A stretch of DNA of 10,627 nucleotides from Thermoleophilia bacterium (GTDB lineage: Bacteria > Actinomycetota > Thermoleophilia > Miltoncostaeales > Miltoncostaeaceae), in the NCBI GenBank assembly GCA_016463385.1, contig JAEMRL010000042.1:1-10627 (forward strand). The letters are read 5' to 3'. The position numbers and the translations under genes are program-made. Below the pieces are notes generated by a model. The model was not told the DNA's origin. It worked only from the letters and a program-made list of their open reading frames with translations, and searched no databases. Of this stretch, positions 5,938 through 10,627 are shown piece by piece; the first letter of the stretch is position 1, and each line of letters starts with the position of its first letter.

Positions 5938-7284
5938 ATGAGCACCGAGACCGGAGGCGGTATCCCGGCGGCCGAGGAGGCCCGCGAGGCCCTCGAGGCG
6001 GCGCGCCGCGAGGGGCGCGAGCTGACGGAGACCGAGCGCGCCATCGCCGGCGCCGAGGCCATGACGCCCCAGGAGGCGCTGGCCGGCATCGAGGCCGCCG
6101 TCGAGCAGACGCCCGGCTCACGGCAGCCGATGATCATCAACATCGGCCCGCAGCACCCCTCCACGCACGGCGTGCTGCGACTCGTCACCGAGCTGGACGG
6201 CGAGATCATCCGCGACCTGCACCCGGTGATCGGCTACCTGCACACCGGCATCGAGAAGCAGTGCGAGAACAAGACCTACTGGCAGGCCATCACGCTCGTC
6301 ACGCGGATGGACTACCTGGCGTCCTACTTCAACATCCACGCGTACACGATGTCGGTGGAGAAGCTGCTGGGACTCGAGGTGCCCGACCGCGCCCAGTACC
6401 TGCGCGTGATCATGTGCGAGCTCAACCGCATCACCAGCCACCTGGTGTGGCTGGGGACCAGCGGCCTCGAGCTCGGGGCGATGACGGTGATGTTCTACAC
6501 CTACCGCGAGCGCGAGAAGGCTCTCGACCTGGGCGAGATGATCGCCGGCGAGCGGATGAACACCCGCTTCTTCCAGGTGGGTGGCTGCGCCGACGACATG
6601 CCCCCCGGCTTCGAGCAGCGGCTGCGCGAGTTCATCGACGAGATGCCCGGCCGCATCGACGAGTACGAAGGCCTGCTGACCGAGAACCCGATCTGGATCG
6701 ACCGCACCCGCGGCGTGGGCGCCCTGCCCGCCGAGCAGTTGCTCGACCTCGGCGTGACCGGGCCCGCCCTGCGCGCCGCCGGCGTCGACCTCGACCTGCG
6801 CAAGACCGCCCCCTACTCGGGCTACGAGCACTTCGACTTCCAGGTGCCGCTCGGCGTCAACGGCGACGCCTACGACCGGTACACCGTGCGCCTTCGCGAG
6901 ATGCGCGAGTCGGTGCGGATCATCGGCCAGGCGCTCGACGGGATGCCCGAGGGCGGCCACATCGCCGACGACCGCAAGGTCGTGCTGCCGCCCCGCGGAG
7001 AGCTCTCCACCTCGATGGAGGCGCTGATCCACCACTTCAAGCTCGTGACCGAGGGCTTCCGCGTGCCCGAGGGCGAGGCCTACTCGGCCGTCGAGAGCCC
7101 CCGCGGCGAGCTCGGCTGCTACGTGGTCGCCGACGGCTCGCCCAAGCCGCGCCGCGTGCACATGCGCGACCCCAGCTTCGTGAACCTGCAGGCGCTGCGC
7201 CCGATGGCCAGAGGGAACTACCTGGCCGACCTGATCACCATGATCGGCTCGCTCGACAACGTCATGGGGGGTGTGGACAGGTGA
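5938..7284 (+). CDS. nuoD: NADH-quinone oxidoreductase subunit D (49 kDa type)
   Basis: NuoD forms the quinone-reduction pocket with NuoB. The 448-residue product contains NIGPQHPSTHGVLRLV (68-83) with His77, and TRMDYL with Tyr126; these match His38 and Tyr87 of Thermus Nqo4, which contact the quinone head group. Further signatures are HPVIGYLHTGIEK, GERMNTRFFQVGG, YSGYEHFDFQVP, ESPRGELGCYVVADG and the C-terminal end IGSLDNVMGGVDR. Residues 1 to about 63 are an extra Ala/Glu/Arg-rich, probably alpha-helical extension, about 40 residues longer than the lead in Thermus Nqo4. The ATG at 5938 comes three bases after the nuoC stop; an internal start near the conserved core (for example Met42) is possible. 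The TGA overlaps the nuoE GTG. Confidence 0.96.
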   Translation: MSTETGGGIPAAEEAREALEAARREGRELTETERAIAGAEAMTPQEALAGIEAAVEQTPGSRQPMIINIGPQHPSTHGVLRLVTELDGEIIRDLHPVIGYLHTGIEKQCENKTYWQAITLVTRMDYLASYFNIHAYTMSVEKLLGLEVPDRAQYLRVIMCELNRITSHLVWLGTSGLELGAMTVMFYTYREREKALDLGEMIAGERMNTRFFQVGGCADDMPPGFEQRLREFIDEMPGRIDEYEGLLTENPIWIDRTRGVGALPAEQLLDLGVTGPALRAAGVDLDLRKTAPYSGYEHFDFQVPLGVNGDAYDRYTVRLREMRESVRIIGQALDGMPEGGHIADDRKVVLPPRGELSTSMEALIHHFKLVTEGFRVPEGEAYSAVESPRGELGCYVVADGSPKPRRVHMRDPSFVNLQALRPMARGNYLADLITMIGSLDNVMGGVDR

Positions 7285-7781
7285 CCGCCGCCGAGGTGCT
7301 CGCGCACATCGAGCCGATCCGGCACGAGTACGCCGAGGCGCGCTCGCTCATCCTGCCGGCGCTCAAGTACGCCCAGACGGAGAAGGGCCACCTGACGCGC
7401 GAGGACATCGAGGCCGTCGCCGAGGCGACCGGGTTCTCGGCGGCCTACTGCGAGAGCGTCGCCTCCTTCTACGACCGCCTCTACCTGGAGCCCACCGGGC
7501 AGCGGGTCGTGTCGGTCTGCGTCACCCTCTCCTGCATGCTCCGCGGCTCGGACGAGCTGATGGAGCGCATCTGCGACCGCGCCGGGGTCTCCCACCACGG
7601 GGGCACCAGCGAGGACGGGATGATCACGGTGCAGGAGGCCCAGTGCCTGGGCTACTGCGACCACGCCCCGGCCGTGCAGGTGGACGCCGAGCAGACGCGC
7701 GGGCCCCTGTCGCTGGACGAGGCCGACGCCCTGGTGGACGAGCTCCGCACGAGCCCTCGCCCCGACCAGCTCTGGAGGTAG
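7281..7781 (+). CDS. nuoE: NADH-quinone oxidoreductase subunit E (24 kDa type)
   Basis: NuoE carries the [2Fe-2S] cluster N1a beside the FMN of NuoF in the NADH-oxidising module. The 166-residue product is a helical N-terminal domain followed by a thioredoxin-like domain with ligands Cys80 and Cys85 (CVTLSC) and Cys122 and Cys126 (CLGYC). Helical-domain motifs such as LPALKYAQTEKGHLT and VASFYDRLYLEP fit the family. The GTG at 7281 forms a GTGA with the nuoD stop. The frame is open for over 500 codons upstream, but that part is an out-of-frame, Arg-rich reading of nuoC and nuoD. The 3' end holds the GGAGG (7774-7778) that serves nuoF. Confidence 0.96.
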   Translation: MTAAEVLAHIEPIRHEYAEARSLILPALKYAQTEKGHLTREDIEAVAEATGFSAAYCESVASFYDRLYLEPTGQRVVSVCVTLSCMLRGSDELMERICDRAGVSHHGGTSEDGMITVQEAQCLGYCDHAPAVQVDAEQTRGPLSLDEADALVDELRTSPRPDQLWR

Positions 7782-7788
7782 GGGAACC

Positions 7789-9093
7789 GTGCCGATCAAG
7801 AACGTCGTCTACCGCCAGCGCGAGGCGGGCCAGGTGCTCACCGACCTCTCCGACTACCGTCGCGCGGGCGGGTACGAGGCCCTGCGCAAGGCCCTCACCG
7901 AGATGGACCGCGACGAGGCCGTCTACGCCTTCGTGCGCTCGGGCCTGCGCGGCCGCGGCGGCGCCGGCTTCCCGATGGGCCGCAAGGCCAGCTTCATCCC
8001 GAAGGACTCGGTGCTGCCCGCCTACGTCGTGTGCAACGCCGACGAGAGCGAGCCGGGCACCTTCAAGGACCGCGAGCTGATGGAGACCAACCCCTTCCAG
8101 CTGCTGGAGGGGATCACGCTCGCCGGCTACGCGATCGGCGCCGTGCGCGGCTACATCTACATCCGCGGCGAGTACGAGCACCAGGCGCGCATCCTCGACG
8201 CCGCGATCGCCCAGGCGCGCACGGCCGGCTTCCTCGGCCAGGGCGTGGCCGGGTCGGGCTTCGACTTCGACATCACCCTCTACCGGGGCGCCGGCGCCTA
8301 CATCTGCGGCGAGGAGACGGCGCTGCTGGAGAGCCTCGAGGGCAAGCGCGGCCAGCCGCGCCTGAAGCCCCCGTTCCCGGCGGTCGCCGGCCTCTACGCC
8401 TCCCCGACGCTGATCAACAACGTCGAGACCCTCTCCACCCTGCCGGCGATCATCGAGCACGGCGCCGACTGGTACGCCGCCATGGGCACGGAGAAGAGCA
8501 CCGGCACCAAGCTCTTCTCGATCTCGGGCCACGTGATGAAGCCGGGCAACTACGAGATCGTGCTGCACGACACCACGCTGCGCGAGCTGGTCTACGACAT
8601 CGCCGGCGGCTTCCGGCCCGGCCGCGAGTTCGCCGCCGCCTGGGTGGGCGGATCGAGCGTCAACGTGCTCGGCCCCGAGGCCCTCGACACGCCGCTCGAC
8701 TACGAGTCGATGGCCGAGGCCGGCAGCTCGCTGGGCTCGGCCGGCTGCATCGTGATGGACGACTCGGGCTCGATCGTGCGCTCCACCCTGCGGCTGGCCC
8801 AGTTCTACCGCCACGAGTCGTGCGGCAAGTGCACGCCGTGCCGCGAGGGCACGCTCTGGCTCGAGCGGATCCTGCAGCGCATCGTGGACGGCGAGGGCCG
8901 GATGGAGGACCTCGAGCTGATCGAGTCGCTCGCCGGGCGCATGGTGGGGCGCGTGCTCTGCGCGCTCGCCGACACCGGCGTGCTCCCGGTCACCAGCGCC
9001 GTGCGGCGCTTCCGCGACGACTTCGTCCACGCGATCGAGAACGGCGGGGTGCCGCGACCCGAGCCCATGATGGAGGTGCCCGTCGGTGGCTGA
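7789..9093 (+). CDS. nuoF: NADH-quinone oxidoreductase subunit F (51 kDa type, FMN- and NADH-binding)
   Basis: NuoF oxidises NADH, holds FMN and passes electrons through [4Fe-4S] cluster N3. In the 434-residue product the NADH/FMN motifs are SGLRGRGGAGFPMGRKASF (51-69), NADESEPGTFKDRE (83-96) and GAGAYICGEETALLESLEG (167-185). The N3 ligands are Cys345, Cys348 and Cys351 in SCGKCTPCREG, plus Cys391 in VLCAL. The length is normal. The GTG at 7789 follows the nuoE stop by seven bases, with GGAGG at 7774-7778 as ribosome-binding site, and gives an N-terminus without extension. It overlaps nuoG by 8 bases. Confidence 0.97.
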   Translation: MPIKNVVYRQREAGQVLTDLSDYRRAGGYEALRKALTEMDRDEAVYAFVRSGLRGRGGAGFPMGRKASFIPKDSVLPAYVVCNADESEPGTFKDRELMETNPFQLLEGITLAGYAIGAVRGYIYIRGEYEHQARILDAAIAQARTAGFLGQGVAGSGFDFDITLYRGAGAYICGEETALLESLEGKRGQPRLKPPFPAVAGLYASPTLINNVETLSTLPAIIEHGADWYAAMGTEKSTGTKLFSISGHVMKPGNYEIVLHDTTLRELVYDIAGGFRPGREFAAAWVGGSSVNVLGPEALDTPLDYESMAEAGSSLGSAGCIVMDDSGSIVRSTLRLAQFYRHESCGKCTPCREGTLWLERILQRIVDGEGRMEDLELIESLAGRMVGRVLCALADTGVLPVTSAVRRFRDDFVHAIENGGVPRPEPMMEVPVGG

Positions 9094-10627
9094 TTACGCG
9101 CCCGTCGATCTGACGACCGAGGGCCAGGTCGAGTTCGAGCTGAACGGCAAGCGCGTCAGCGCGCCCGCCGGCACCATGCTCGTGGACGCGGCCTACGCGC
9201 TCGGCGTCGAGGTGCCGATCTTCTGTTACGAGCCGCGCCTCGGGGCCCCGATCGGCGCCTGCCGCATGTGCCTTGTCGAGATCGAGGGGATGCGCGGCCT
9301 CCAGACCGCCTGCAGCACCCCCGTGCAGCCCGACATGGTGGTGCGCACCAACTCCGACATCGCCAAGGACGGCCAGGACGGCGTGCTGGAGTTCCTGCTC
9401 GAGAACCACCCCCTCGACTGCCCGGTCTGCGACAAGGGCGGCGAGTGCCCCCTGCAGGACCGCACCTTCCGCTTCGGCCCGGGGCGCACGCGCTTCGTGG
9501 AGCCCAAGCGCCACTTCCCGAAGCCGCTCGACCTGTCGTCGGTGATCGCGCTCGACCGCGAGCGCTGCATCTCCTGTTACCGCTGCGTGCGCTTCAGCCA
9601 GGACGTGGCCGAGGACAAGGCGCTCACCATGCAGCAGCGTGGCGCCGCCGCCGAGATCGCCACGCTGACCGGCGACGCCTACGAGGGCCGCTTCACCGGC
9701 AACGTCATCGACATCTGCCCGGTGGGTGCGCTGACGAGCATCCCCTACCGCTTCACCGCCCGGCCCTGGGACGTGACCAACACCCCGTCGGTCTGCGGCC
9801 ACGACGCCACCGGCACCAACGTGGAGCTGACGCTCCGCGAGGGCCGCGTCGCCCGCGTGACGGCCCGCCCCGAGCCGAACTACGCGGTGGAGGAGGGCTG
9901 GCTCTCCGACCTCAGCCGGTTCGCCTACGAGGGCAACCGCGCGCCCGACCGCCTCACCGCGCCGCTGATCCGCGACGACGGCCGCGTGAAGGAGTCGAGC
10001 CTCGACGACGCCGTCGATGCGGCGGCCCTGGTGCTCGGCCGCGGCGGCCGGGTCGGCATCCTCGTCGGCCCCACGGCCACCGTGGAGGAGGGCTTCCTCG
10101 CGCAGGAGCTGGCGCGCACGGCGCTCGGCGGCGCGAAGATCCAGCGCCTGGGCATCCCGGGCGCCGGCCTCGACGCGATCCGCTCGCAGCCGCGCGCCGA
10201 GCTGGGCGACATCGACGGCGCCGGGCTCGTGGTGATCGTCGGCGGTGACCCGGCCAACCAGCAGTCGATCGTCGAGCTGCGGGTGCGCAAGGCCCGCCGC
10301 CGCGGCGCGACCGTGATCACGGTCGGCCCCCGCCCCCACGCGCTGGAGCCGGTCGGCACGGCCGTCCGCTCGGAGCCCGGCCGCCTGGCCGCCGCCCTCG
10401 CGGCCCTGGAGCTGCCCGAGGCCGCCCGTGTGATCGTCCTCTGGGACGAGGCCGATCTCGCCGCCGAGCCCGACGCCGCCGGTGCGCTGGCGCAGATCGT
10501 CGGCGACCGTGGCGCGTCGCAGATCGAGCTCGGCGCCGACGTCAACGGCGCCGGCCTGCGGGCGCTCGGCCTCGGCGCGAACGAGGTGCTCGAGGCCGCG
10601 GCCGCGGGCGACATCGACACCCTCCTC
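9086..10627 (+). CDS. nuoG: NADH-quinone oxidoreductase subunit G (75 kDa type), partial at the 3' end
   Basis: NuoG carries the iron-sulfur chain from NuoF towards NuoB. From the GTG at 9086 the frame is open for 514 codons to the window edge; the C-terminal part is missing. N1b [2Fe-2S] ligands are Cys47, Cys59, Cys62 and Cys76. The His-ligated N5 cluster is His108, Cys112, Cys115 and Cys121 (HPLDCPVCDKGGEC). N4 ligands are Cys161, Cys164, Cys167 and Cys211. The molybdopterin-oxidoreductase-like domain begins near 230. There the N7 cluster of E. coli- and Mycobacterium-type NuoG is lost: the segment reads SVCGHDATGTNV with only Cys237, and the distal ligand region reads WLSDLSRFAYEG. The start inside the nuoF end implies coupled translation. 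Confidence 0.96.
   Translation, partial: MADYAPVDLTTEGQVEFELNGKRVSAPAGTMLVDAAYALGVEVPIFCYEPRLGAPIGACRMCLVEIEGMRGLQTACSTPVQPDMVVRTNSDIAKDGQDGVLEFLLENHPLDCPVCDKGGECPLQDRTFRFGPGRTRFVEPKRHFPKPLDLSSVIALDRERCISCYRCVRFSQDVAEDKALTMQQRGAAAEIATLTGDAYEGRFTGNVIDICPVGALTSIPYRFTARPWDVTNTPSVCGHDATGTNVELTLREGRVARVTARPEPNYAVEEGWLSDLSRFAYEGNRAPDRLTAPLIRDDGRVKESSLDDAVDAAALVLGRGGRVGILVGPTATVEEGFLAQELARTALGGAKIQRLGIPGAGLDAIRSQPRAELGDIDGAGLVVIVGGDPANQQSIVELRVRKARRRGATVITVGPRPHALEPVGTAVRSEPGRLAAALAALELPEAARVIVLWDEADLAAEPDAAGALAQIVGDRGASQIELGADVNGAGLRALGLGANEVLEAAAAGDIDTLL

Noticed and set aside
5613..7280. The long open frame upstream of, and continuous with, nuoE
   Set aside because: It overlaps nuoC and nuoD in another frame, is Arg/Pro-rich and shows no family motif. 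Only the part from 7281 is a real protein.
7624..9030. A 468-codon minus-strand open frame opposite nuoF, with similar ones opposite nuoD (6118-7161) and nuoG (8990-10339)
   Set aside because: They are His/Val/Ala/Gly-rich antisense shadows that arise in high-GC genes with codon bias. None has a ribosome-binding site or known domain.

Overview
The window looks like a GC-rich actinobacterial chromosome segment. It has strong G/C third positions, many GTG starts, TANNNT-type -10 boxes and dense GTGA/ATGA-style overlaps. Placement within Actinomycetota (Thermoleophilia is my guess) rests on general protein character and is only an inference. There are eleven... more exactly twelve protein genes, no tRNA or rRNA, no CRISPR array and no transposase.

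Left part (1-3091, + strand): an ACT-domain malic enzyme (38-1459) with several unusual active-site residues. It is followed by a complete HipB/HipA toxin-antitoxin operon (1552-3091) with a recognisable promoter and two inverted repeats placed for autoregulation. HipA keeps all the kinase residues I can check.

Middle part (3088-4348, - strand): a short tetratricopeptide-repeat protein is followed by a NodJ/DrrB-like ABC-2 permease that has no ATPase partner in view. Between them lies the most unusual feature of the window: a roughly 163-bp, nearly full-length imperfect palindrome (3874-4036). It starts 3 bp after the TPR stop and ends inside the first codons of the permease, so the permease start codon sits in its terminal stem. 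The permease and hipA converge and share a CTAG in which both stop codons lie.

Right part (4509-end, + strand): the first seven genes of a respiratory complex I operon in canonical order, nuoA-B-C-D-E-F-G, with nuoG cut by the window end. The genes overlap or nearly touch and were probably translated in a coupled manner. The cluster ligands for N2 (NuoB), N1a (NuoE), N3 (NuoF), N1b, N5 and N4 (NuoG) are visible. The optional N7 site of NuoG is lost except for one remnant cysteine. NuoD has an unusually long N-terminal helical-looking extension.

Functionally, the malic enzyme makes NAD(P)H that complex I can oxidise, but the intervening toxin-antitoxin and transporter genes give no sign that the two are co-regulated. 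No previously undescribed multi-gene system is evident. The long palindrome is the best candidate for something undescribed.
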